Translations under genes and position numbers: made by a program
Notes under the pieces: generated by a model
The model's database searches: none
Told to the model about the DNA's origin: nothing
Seen by the model: only the letters and a program-made list of their open reading frames with translations
NCBI GenBank assembly: GCA_021151835.1
Contig: JAGKWO010000020.1
Span: 6,958 to 70,957 of the forward strand
Reading direction: 5' to 3'
DNA: 64,000 bases
Source: Gammaproteobacteria bacterium
GTDB taxonomy: Bacteria; Pseudomonadota; Gammaproteobacteria; Pseudomonadales; Cellvibrionaceae
Part shown: positions 25,883-32,953 of the stretch, piece after piece
Layout: every line of letters begins with the position of its first letter
Numbering within the stretch: position 1 is the stretch's first letter

Positions 25883-26299
25883 TTAACTCATGAAACGTAA
25901 AACCCAAGTGCCAACGGCGATCACAAAAATCACCATCACCACGCTACCCAGGGAGTCGCCGATCACAGCACCCCAACGGCCTTGGTCATTCGATTTTTGT
26001 TCGTTCCAGGATTTCAAAATGGTTTTGAGTGCAACGAAACCGGCGTACAACATTGCACCCCAAATAGCGATTTTTCCGAGAAATTTGAGAATGATGATAA
26101 GAATGTCTGCTCCGTCGGAATCTTCATCAATGCCGTCAATATCAATTTCCGGCATGGTGATATCCTGGGCATATGCAGCATTAATGCTGAACAGACCCAC
26201 GAGCAGTAATAAGGGGAGATTGAACAGAGAGACCCAACGTTGAAATTGAGCGCGCAGGCGAGCCATCACCATCCGTGAAGGCGGAACTAGTTGTAACAT
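25883..26299 (-). CDS. VirB2-like pilin candidate (PFL_4702 family)
   Basis: A 138-residue protein with a long signal peptide ending AYAQ, a short acidic segment (MPEIDIDGIDEDSDGAD) and two membrane helices (ILIIILKFLGKIAIWGAMLYAGFVALKTIL; VVMVIFVIAVGTWVLRFM) separated by a polar loop. Size, signal and topology are those of VirB2/TrbC-type pilins, and the PFL_4702 family holds this place in type G ICEs. GGAG lies eight bases before the start. The pilin role is an inference. Confidence 0.82.
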   Translation of the reverse strand: MLQLVPPSRMVMARLRAQFQRWVSLFNLPLLLLVGLFSINAAYAQDITMPEIDIDGIDEDSDGADILIIILKFLGKIAIWGAMLYAGFVALKTILKSWNEQKSNDQGRWGAVIGDSLGSVVMVIFVIAVGTWVLRFMS

Positions 26300-26315
26300 A
26301 ATTAACTCCGATGAT

Positions 26316-26552
26316 TTAAGAGAACATAAAAATGGCTACCAGAAACAGCAGCATCACCAGTCCTCTCAACACCACCATGAACACACTCATATCATCTTTG
26401 TTTTTCTCTTCGCTTCTATCCTTGAAAGCTTTAATAGTTATATAAATCCAAACCAGCGCTGCCAACACAAATAACGTGACTGCCAAACCTAAATACAATC
26501 GATCAACCGCACCGAAATAATTTAGAAATACCTCTTTCGCATCAGAATTCAT
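26316..26552 (-). CDS. Small ICE membrane protein, PFL_4701 family
   Basis: A 78-residue protein with two membrane helices (LYLGLAVTLFVLAALVWIYITI and MVVLRGLVMLLFLVAIFMF) and a charged loop (KDRSEEKNKDD). The pattern and gene position are those of the PFL_4701 (TIGR03758) family. No biochemical role is known; it may be a second pilin-like or pilin-assembly component. ATGA overlap with the upstream RAQPRD gene. Confidence 0.82.
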   Translation of the reverse strand: MNSDAKEVFLNYFGAVDRLYLGLAVTLFVLAALVWIYITIKAFKDRSEEKNKDDMSVFMVVLRGLVMLLFLVAIFMFS

Positions 26553-26863
26553 TGCGCGGTATTACCTGCAAATGCCAATTCATTAATTTTTCTTGGGCTG
26601 CGCGATGGCTTTTGCAAATGCGCCTCCAGCGCTCTACGCATTTCCTGTAAATCATTTCGCAATGCCACATAATCCAATGTAACCCGTGCATCTGGATCTG
26701 CATTAGTCGCTGCTTTCGCAGCTAACTCATCAAGATGCTTTAGTTCTTGCGCAACCTTTATTAAATAACGTTTTTCTGCCTCCGTAGTGGTATCTACTTC
26801 TGCAATTGCTGCTTGGCTGAACATGAGTGCACAACCCATCAACGTCGCTAACATATTTTTCAT
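26549..26863 (-). CDS. RAQPRD-family ICE protein
   Basis: A 104-residue exported protein: signal peptide MKNMLATLMGCALMFSQAAIA, then a predicted helical hairpin (EAEKRYLIKVAQELKHLDEL; YVALRNDLQEMRRALEAHLQ) and the sequence PSRSPRKI, the counterpart of the RAQPRD motif that names the family. Family members occur only in conjugation regions of ICEs, immediately before the PFL_4701 gene as here. Periplasmic; function unknown. Start and stop are overlapped with both neighbours. Confidence 0.84.
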   Translation of the reverse strand: MKNMLATLMGCALMFSQAAIAEVDTTTEAEKRYLIKVAQELKHLDELAAKAATNADPDARVTLDYVALRNDLQEMRRALEAHLQKPSRSPRKINELAFAGNTAQ

Positions 26864-27360
26864 TGTTTGATATCCTCTTTATCAATCAATACGGGGTAAT
26901 GATGTATGCCGTAAATACTGGCAATGTCATCAATAGGGACTGCACTTAACGTTAAACCGGGCGCACGCGCTCTTAGAAAATCCATGTTTTCCTGCGACGA
27001 CACATTGGTAACAATGCCCTGTGCACCAATTGCCTTTAAGTGGGCTTTATTGGCGATTAACCATTCGATAGATAAACTGTCGACACCAATGATGAACATC
27101 GGCTTGGTGACCTGGTACGAATGTTTAGTCTGCTCAACAATCCCAACCGTCAATTCCGAGCGAATAGGAAAATGATCAGGTGCTGTTGCAGGCACGATAT
27201 TTTCTGCGAGTGATTTGCGATCAAGGAGTTGCTGTTTAATGTGTTTCCTTTTTGGAAACTCAGTGTCGCGCCCACCAAAATCAGCAATGACCTCGGGCTG
27301 CGCAAAGGACCAGGAAGACGACACCAGCAGTAAGCACACAGAAAATAATTTGCGAATCAT
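26860..27360 (-). CDS. ICE conjugation protein, PFL_4695 family
   Basis: A 166-residue exported protein with a signal peptide (FSVCLLLVSSSWSFAQ) and the strands VIADFGGRDTEFP, KPMFIIGVDSLSIEWLIAN and YGIHHYPVLIDKEDI, which fit the PFL_4695 (TIGR03765) family. The fold looks thioredoxin- or alpha/beta-like without a CxxC motif. It lies between the lytic transglycosylase and the RAQPRD protein, the normal order. Periplasmic role in mating-pair formation is presumed. Confidence 0.83.
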   Translation of the reverse strand: MIRKLFSVCLLLVSSSWSFAQPEVIADFGGRDTEFPKRKHIKQQLLDRKSLAENIVPATAPDHFPIRSELTVGIVEQTKHSYQVTKPMFIIGVDSLSIEWLIANKAHLKAIGAQGIVTNVSSQENMDFLRARAPGLTLSAVPIDDIASIYGIHHYPVLIDKEDIKQ

Positions 27361-27968
27361 CCTGCCCCCCCTTCCTGGCGAGGCGCCATTGATTGACCGT
27401 ATTCGTAACAGCGCTCACTAAATCGCAAGCAGCGGTTAAATACCATTTGCCGATAGGACGCTGCCTGTGCCCTTCCCTTGGCCCCATCACCGGGACTGTA
27501 GTACTTTCCGACTGCCACCCACCAATCAGGAGAACCTTGTTCAACCGTAGAGAGATAATGTTTAACCAGCAGGTTAGCCGCGTAATTTAAATTGATCGTT
27601 GGATCGAGTGCTTGCAGTGGTGATTTAAAATTGTCTACATGCGCAGGCATATAAATTTGCCCTAAGCCCACCGCAACTTTTCCGATGCGTCCCTGACGCG
27701 CAGCGTCAGTCATTGCATTAATCAATGCAGCTTCGGCTTCCTCACGTGTTTCAAAAAAGAATGGCTTTTCATCAATACTTAGCGTCCAGGGCCAAGGCAA
27801 TAATTTTCCATTGTTCGACCTACCGCTTTCCTGCATGGTTACTGAAAAAAACACATCAGCTGGCATGCCGTAGTAGTCGGCAATAATGCGATAGGCACGC
27901 GGAATTTCCGCCATGCTGATACATGAAGTTCCACTCAGGATTGCTAACAGCAATACGCGCAATTTCAT
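27357..27968 (-). CDS. Conjugative lytic transglycosylase (SLT domain)
   Basis: A 203-residue exported enzyme with a signal peptide (LRVLLLAILSGTSCISMA). The SLT catalytic glutamate is in VTMQESGRSNNGK, followed by VAVGLGQIYMPAHVDNF and the ALDPTINLNYAANLLVKHYL helix, all typical of lytic transglycosylases. It would open peptidoglycan locally for assembly of the mating channel (VirB1-like). Both ends overlap neighbours by four bases. Length and motif set suggest an active enzyme. Confidence 0.9.
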   Translation of the reverse strand: MKLRVLLLAILSGTSCISMAEIPRAYRIIADYYGMPADVFFSVTMQESGRSNNGKLLPWPWTLSIDEKPFFFETREEAEAALINAMTDAARQGRIGKVAVGLGQIYMPAHVDNFKSPLQALDPTINLNYAANLLVKHYLSTVEQGSPDWWVAVGKYYSPGDGAKGRAQAASYRQMVFNRCLRFSERCYEYGQSMAPRQEGGAG

Positions 27969-28732
27969 ATCGCCACCACCTGGTTACCACCCCCCGTCGT
28001 TTGCTTGAACAGTGCGGGCAATTTCGGCGTAGGGATAGCCATGCTCTTTGATGCTGCGGCGAAAATACCGTTATCAAAATTGAGCGTTATCTCTTTGGTT
28101 TTTACACGCTCGACGGGAATACTGGCGCTTTCAGCCCACTTAAAAATAGCCTTTTCATCAGCCGCACCGATGATGAAAATATCCACCTTTGCCTGGGTTT
28201 TTAATATCCGGGTTACCAATGATCGACAATGCACATCACAATCACCGGCATTCACAAACAGGCGCAATTTGTCGAAGGGCTTTAACGTCGCCAAGGTCGG
28301 CATACGTTTTTGTATGTACTCGACGTAACGTTCCTGAACAATGGTGCGCTCTTTGTCATACAGGGTCTGGAATTCCGTTACCGAGTATTGGCGCCATACA
28401 TCCAACTCTGCCTCGATACGGGCGTAACGGCGTTTCTCCTCCATGGAGGAACTGTAATAAGACAGCATCGCGAGCGGCGTAGAATGGTTCTCCCAAACAG
28501 ACCATGGCGATTTCTTTTTCAATTCTTCGTAAGTTGTCCACTCTTCGTCTGTCAATTGCCAATATGCATTGGGTTTGCTGTGCATTTTTGAATAACGATT
28601 CAAAAGCGAATCAGTCGTTGTTGTCGGGGTATAAACAATTGGCGTCTGAGGCAAAAACTGTGCGAATGATGGCATTGCTGAAAGCAAAGTAACAACGAAC
28701 CCTATGCATATACCAATCAGATGCTTAGCCAT
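27965..28732 (-). CDS. ICE conjugation protein, PFL_4693 family
   Basis: A 255-residue exported protein. Signal peptide: HLIGICIGFVVTLLSAMPSFA. The mature part includes WQLTDEEWTTYEELKKKSPW, YARIEAELDVWRQYS and a C-terminal alpha/beta region (LRLFVNAGDCDVHCRS, VDIFIIGAADEKAIFKWA) as in the TIGR03759/PFL_4693 family. I chose ATG 28732, which overlaps the previous stop by one base (TAATG) and begins the signal peptide; the longer frame to 28813 lies inside the upstream gene. The role in transfer is undefined. Confidence 0.82.
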   Translation of the reverse strand: MAKHLIGICIGFVVTLLSAMPSFAQFLPQTPIVYTPTTTTDSLLNRYSKMHSKPNAYWQLTDEEWTTYEELKKKSPWSVWENHSTPLAMLSYYSSSMEEKRRYARIEAELDVWRQYSVTEFQTLYDKERTIVQERYVEYIQKRMPTLATLKPFDKLRLFVNAGDCDVHCRSLVTRILKTQAKVDIFIIGAADEKAIFKWAESASIPVERVKTKEITLNFDNGIFAAASKSMAIPTPKLPALFKQTTGGGNQVVAI

Positions 28733-29421
28733 TACAAACGAAGCTCCTGTTGCTTGCCTGCCACGGTAAAAATGGCTGATTTCGTTGCGGTATCCGTTGT
28801 AATGAGCGTCCATCCACGCCAGGTATCACCAGGCATTAATAAATCGGAATCATCTAACCCGTCACGGAGGGAAACGTATGACGTTCCGGCGATGTTGCGT
28901 ATGGATATCAGCACTACCGGAATGATGGGAACGGGTTTGGGCACCGCTTTAACTACCGGTTTAGCTGCAGCGGCTTGCTGGACTTTTTTCTGTTGCTCAA
29001 TTTTTTGTTCCAGCGATGAGGAGAATCGCTCTAAATTCTCCAATCTCTGCGTTGCTTTTTGCGTGGCGAAATTTCCAGCGTTAATATTTTCCTGTAGTTC
29101 AGATTGTTTTAACTTGATCGTATCCAGATCGTCTGCCAGCTGCTTGACCACTCCACTCATTTCTTCGATGGCCACCTTAAATGGATCCGGTTTTTTGGAT
29201 TCTGGAGCAAGGCCAAACATTTGCAGTATTGGATCCTTGCCCAACATTGCAATCGTCAGAGAGATTAGTAATGCAGCAACAATTGATAACATAACGGCTA
29301 TAACTGTCGTCTTCGTCGATCCATTGCGAGGATTGCTCTGCGTGTTGTTACGACGGCGAGTCGTTTCATCAGGATCAGCATGCAAACTGTTGACTTCAGG
29401 TAACTCCGGAAACTCGTTCAT
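28732..29421 (-). CDS. Bitopic coiled-coil conjugation protein, PilP-like tail
   Basis: A 229-residue protein with a polar, arginine/asparagine-rich cytoplasmic N-terminus, one membrane helix (VIAVMLSIVAALLISLTIAML), a heptad-rich periplasmic coiled coil (about 95-145, EEMSGVVKQLADDLDTIKLK) and a compact C-terminal beta domain (GTSYVSLRDGLDDSDLLMP ... WRGWTLITTDTATKSAIFTV). The tail resembles the small beta domains of pilus or secretion-system assembly proteins such as PilP/GspC, but I cannot assign a family. GAGG precedes the start; it lies between the DUF4400 and PFL_4693 genes. Confidence 0.75.
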   Translation of the reverse strand: MNEFPELPEVNSLHADPDETTRRRNNTQSNPRNGSTKTTVIAVMLSIVAALLISLTIAMLGKDPILQMFGLAPESKKPDPFKVAIEEMSGVVKQLADDLDTIKLKQSELQENINAGNFATQKATQRLENLERFSSSLEQKIEQQKKVQQAAAAKPVVKAVPKPVPIIPVVLISIRNIAGTSYVSLRDGLDDSDLLMPGDTWRGWTLITTDTATKSAIFTVAGKQQELRL

Positions 29422-29442
29422 AAAATCCTCAAAAATTGTTAC

Positions 29443-30144
29443 TTACAAAAATTTCTTGAAACTTTTTGCTGTTACGAATACCGCAACGGCGAACACTGTC
29501 ATTACAGGGAGAAAAACCAATGTTGGGTGAATGGATATGGGAGCAGTGAGATAACCACCAAATGACAAAAATAAAGTCGGTACCACAATGCGTTTAGCAC
29601 GGTGATAAAGCATTGCTGATTCAATCCCACCACACGCCTTGCGAATATCACGCTCAACCAGACCATCAATGAATGCCACTAGTCCAACCAGCACAAATCC
29701 CGACATGGCGCTAATGCAAATAGCGCTGCGCACGGCGAAAATAAAAATGGTGTTGATCATGGCATCAAGCCCGTAAGCAATGACCTGCGTAACGCTGTTT
29801 ACATCCCCTGCAAACCAGTTTGAAACTTCACGCAAATGTAAAATGGATACGGCTTTATCCGCCCACGTCATGAAGGTCACAGCAACATCTTGCGGATAGA
29901 GGCCGGTAATTAAATTACGGTTGTATGCACCTAAATACGTAATTTCCAATTCCAAAATTTTTCGTGAATGGTCAGGCCCCCAAAATTTGACCATACCCAC
30001 CCATTCGACAAGGATCGACACCCCGATAGCGATTAATGACCATCCGATAAAACGAAATACATTGCCTACCGTTGTCTGCATTAGCCAACCCCAGACACCA
30101 ACCCGCTTTGGCCGTGGCGGCCGCGTTGTATGCTGTGTTGTCAT
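29443..30144 (-). CDS. ICE membrane protein, PFL_4697/DUF4400 family
   Basis: A 233-residue inner-membrane protein with about four hydrophobic segments (FRFIGWSLIAIGVSILVEWVG; SAICISAMSGFVLVGLVAFI; IVVPTLFLSFGGYLTAP; TLVFLPVMTVFAVAVFVTA) and the family motifs YLGAYNRNLITGLYPQDVA and FIDGLVERDIRKACGGIES. It always travels directly after traD in type G ICEs and may partner the coupling protein. The start overlaps the traD stop by four bases. Confidence 0.85.
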   Translation of the reverse strand: MTTQHTTRPPRPKRVGVWGWLMQTTVGNVFRFIGWSLIAIGVSILVEWVGMVKFWGPDHSRKILELEITYLGAYNRNLITGLYPQDVAVTFMTWADKAVSILHLREVSNWFAGDVNSVTQVIAYGLDAMINTIFIFAVRSAICISAMSGFVLVGLVAFIDGLVERDIRKACGGIESAMLYHRAKRIVVPTLFLSFGGYLTAPISIHPTLVFLPVMTVFAVAVFVTAKSFKKFL

Positions 30145-32264
30145 GCTGCCACCTTCAAATCTGCGATAGAGAACCAGTCATCATTCGCACTACCGCTGTC
30201 ATAGGTCTCGCGCATTTTTGTGTAGAGGAAATCGAGATCTTCCGGTAATTCTCCCGTCGCTTTAAATTGTGGAATACGCAATTTGTAGAGCTTTCCACCC
30301 AGCATTGCGTACGCATGACCTTTTGGCAGGCGAGTTAAATCACCCGCTGAAACCAGTGGTGTTTCTTTGGTAGAAATACGTTGTTGTGTATTAGAGGTAA
30401 AGTCATTCGGGCTATCAGGATTCGTATCGTCTGAAGTACCCGAGACTAACGTGAGATGGTTCACTTCTACTTGTGGTAACAGCTGCGTCAACAATTCAGC
30501 GGTTGCGAGCTCCTTCACGCGCAACATAATCAGATTACCCAGGTTACCAATCACTTGACCGGCTTTTGCGTCATCACCAAATCGCGCTTTGATATCCGAT
30601 AAGGTTTGCGTATAGACCGTTAACTGGAATCCAGCACCACCCGCTTTGTTCGCCATTGGGACAAATTCTTTACCCACCAGCTCGTTAAATTCATCGGCGT
30701 GAATACAGATTTTGCGAGTCGTTGCGAGTGCAGCCAACTCAGGCGATAAACCTTGTGTCTGACCAAATTTATAAATTGATCCTGCGGTCGACGTTAGGTC
30801 GGCAAACATCGAACTGCTGACCGCTTGCGCTACTTCTGCATCGGTTAATGCATCAAAGCCGCAATATACAATCCCGCCCGTGCGAATAATTTCATCCCAC
30901 GTAAACGTAGGCCGTGGGTCATTCAAGTCATCGTAATTCGGCGAAAGCAATTCGGCGGTTGGGCCAGATGTTAACTTTTCCAACAGCGGGAAAAGCGATG
31001 CAACCAATTTATCGTAGAATGTTTTTTCGTACTCAAACGTTTTGATTAGTGCGTGCGCAACAGGATCAACCAATTTCGCTTCTTTATAAACTTCAACAGC
31101 TGCCCACGTTTTCCGATCACGTGATGCTTGTGCTTTATCCGATGGCTTGCGATCAGATTCAGCGATAGCTTTGATTGAATTATTCCAATCACTATGCCCT
31201 GCTCGATGCAATGCGTTTTCTGATTGTGGCTGAGTGAATACAAACGTGAGATATTCAAGTAGTAACGGATCGATATCCGCGCCATACATCAACAGGTTTT
31301 CGTAAGTGATTGGCTTACCTAATGCCGTTGCCGCTTTGGAAATCACATTGACATAACGCCATGTAAATTCCCTAAATGCCGCCGAGTTACCCTCACCTGG
31401 TAATTGCCCGGCAATACGAGATGCAGGCTCGGTGATTCGGCTGAATGAACCAACAGGGTTATAGCGTGCAGAAATTTCCGGGTAACCCAGATGGAAACAA
31501 TAAAATTGATGACCACGGCCCGCTTTGACAGCCTCCGTATATGCGCGCTTGAGTAAGTCCGGGTCTCCCTTGGGGTCAAAGATAATTACAATTTCGTTAT
31601 TGTGGATGTCTTGGGTGATGAGAACTTCGGCCAATCTCGTTTTTCCGACACGGGTCGTGCCGACAACAAATTTATGCGCAACCCGTTCAGATTGACGCTC
31701 ATAAATGGGGACTTCACCTTCCCACAAACCAACCGCGTGAATTGCAGGATTTCCTTCAGTGTAAGGAATGGGTGCAACCGGGTTATACCAGGCCTGCGTT
31801 GAACTAACCCATGCCATCCATGCTGTGAGCGCTGAACGGCGTAGAATTTTTTCAAGTGCGCGTGCAGCTTTGTATTTCCGAGTTTGGTGCCTGTATCGAT
31901 GCCAATCAAATTCCTGTCGATCAAAATCCACGCGGCGCTGTGTGTGTCGCGCAGTCCATTCAAAACCTAATCCTAGATATAAATCGTCTTTCGATACCGG
32001 TATGTCATTACTGTCAATTGTGAAACCCGGAAGTACATGCATTTCATATTGGTATTTCAGCAATTTACGCGATTGCATAAATCGCTGACCACAACGTGCA
32101 AATAATCCTGCCGCAATCCCATAGCTTAATGATGGCGTGCTCAGTGCGCCCATTAACACCGCTGGTGATAACAACGTCAATGCGCCCGCGAGACCATATG
32201 CAGTTGCTGACATAGTTTCGTACGCCGGGCGTAATAAATTTTCTACGGGATGTTTTGTACTCAT
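30141..32264 (-). CDS. traD: TraD conjugative coupling protein (SXT/TOL type)
   Basis: A 707-residue hexameric DNA-translocating ATPase that brings the relaxase-DNA complex to the secretion channel. An N-terminal membrane anchor (about 18-55) is followed by Walker A VVGTTRVGKTRL near residue 200, EIVIIFDPKGDPDLLKRAY, and Walker B-like ICIHADEFNELVGKEF near 520, with FQLTVYTQTLSDIKARFGD afterwards. These are the landmarks of the SXT/TOL TraD subfamily. It is the first gene of the leftward conjugation operon and is divergent from the relaxase operon across a 281-base gap. Only a weak ribosome-binding site is seen. Confidence 0.92.
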   Translation of the reverse strand: MSTKHPVENLLRPAYETMSATAYGLAGALTLLSPAVLMGALSTPSLSYGIAAGLFARCGQRFMQSRKLLKYQYEMHVLPGFTIDSNDIPVSKDDLYLGLGFEWTARHTQRRVDFDRQEFDWHRYRHQTRKYKAARALEKILRRSALTAWMAWVSSTQAWYNPVAPIPYTEGNPAIHAVGLWEGEVPIYERQSERVAHKFVVGTTRVGKTRLAEVLITQDIHNNEIVIIFDPKGDPDLLKRAYTEAVKAGRGHQFYCFHLGYPEISARYNPVGSFSRITEPASRIAGQLPGEGNSAAFREFTWRYVNVISKAATALGKPITYENLLMYGADIDPLLLEYLTFVFTQPQSENALHRAGHSDWNNSIKAIAESDRKPSDKAQASRDRKTWAAVEVYKEAKLVDPVAHALIKTFEYEKTFYDKLVASLFPLLEKLTSGPTAELLSPNYDDLNDPRPTFTWDEIIRTGGIVYCGFDALTDAEVAQAVSSSMFADLTSTAGSIYKFGQTQGLSPELAALATTRKICIHADEFNELVGKEFVPMANKAGGAGFQLTVYTQTLSDIKARFGDDAKAGQVIGNLGNLIMLRVKELATAELLTQLLPQVEVNHLTLVSGTSDDTNPDSPNDFTSNTQQRISTKETPLVSAGDLTRLPKGHAYAMLGGKLYKLRIPQFKATGELPEDLDFLYTKMRETYDSGSANDDWFSIADLKVAA

Positions 32265-32545
32265 GATGGGCGCGAATCATAACGATCAAAAACTCTTCGT
32301 CAGTTATCAATTCGAACTCGCCATGTGCAATTTGATTAATGCACTAAAAAGCCAAAACCATTACAAAGCGCGCAAGCAGGGTCAAGGGGCTTATCCAGGG
32401 AAAAAGCCCGCGCCTCCTCCTCGTTTAATCGTCCGGAGGCGCGGGCGCGAAAACGCTAGGGCTAAAGGATTAGAAGAGTTAACTACAGAAAGGAAAAAAG
32501 CCGTGAAGGGTTAAAAAACCAAACCGCAAAAAGGCCAAAAACGTA
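32265..32545. other. Divergent intergenic region, candidate transfer origin
   Basis: This gap separates divergent traD and relaxase operons, the usual place for oriT and for back-to-back promoters in MobH elements. It contains one outstanding inverted repeat (32406..32446), purine-rich flanks and a run of A-rich sequence just before the 32546 start. No nic-site consensus is known to me for this relaxase, so the oriT call rests on position and structure only. Confidence 0.4.
32406..32446 (-). repeat. 12-bp GC-rich perfect inverted repeat (terminator or oriT hairpin)
   Basis: GCCCGCGCCTCC (32406..32417) and GGAGGCGCGGGC (32435..32446) are perfectly complementary with a 17-base loop. On the minus strand the stem is followed by TTTTT, so it has the form of a strong intrinsic terminator for leftward transcription, although no leftward gene lies to its right. 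It could insulate traD from antisense transcripts, or be the DNA hairpin recognised at oriT. Confidence 0.6.
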
Positions 32546-32953
32546 ATGACTGAATCAACTTCCACTTTTGAAACCTCCCTTTCAATCATTCTTGAACAAT
32601 TAGAAAAAAAGGAATGGGCGAGCCCATTAAAGGGCTTGGAACAAAAATTTCGCCAGCTTCCGGAAGATGAAACAAGCTTCGGCACAGAAATTATTAACAC
32701 TCTCCATACTCTGCATCAAGCAATTGAATTAGATGCCAGCTTACCGCTGAGTCAATTGATGGCTATTCGCTTGGCAGGTTTAACATGTTGGACTTATCGC
32801 TTTTTCCATGTTGAATCCGGACGGCATCATTATCTGGATCCATTGAACACACCAATTCCCGATTTCCAGAAAAAAATAACTGTTCAACAAAGTACATCCT
32901 CCTACCCTTCGACTGACATTATCAAACGCTGGGCTCGGGAGAATTTACGTTGA
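32546..32953 (+). CDS. Small protein of the relaxase operon, unknown
   Basis: A 135-residue soluble protein, mostly helical (ETSLSIILEQLEKKEWASPLK; IINTLHTLHQAIELD), with a central AIRLAGLTCWTYRFFH segment and a basic tail (IIKRWARENLR). Its TGA stop overlaps the TTG start of the relaxase gene, so the two are translationally coupled and the product may be a relaxosome accessory. The ribosome-binding site is poor (AAGG in an A-rich stretch). I recognise no family. Confidence 0.7.
   Translation: MTESTSTFETSLSIILEQLEKKEWASPLKGLEQKFRQLPEDETSFGTEIINTLHTLHQAIELDASLPLSQLMAIRLAGLTCWTYRFFHVESGRHHYLDPLNTPIPDFQKKITVQQSTSSYPSTDIIKRWARENLR

Noticed and set aside
32137..32514. 125-residue frame on the plus strand across the traD start
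   Set aside because: Overlaps the traD start on the opposite strand, and includes the GC hairpin in its coding sequence; composition is unlike a protein.
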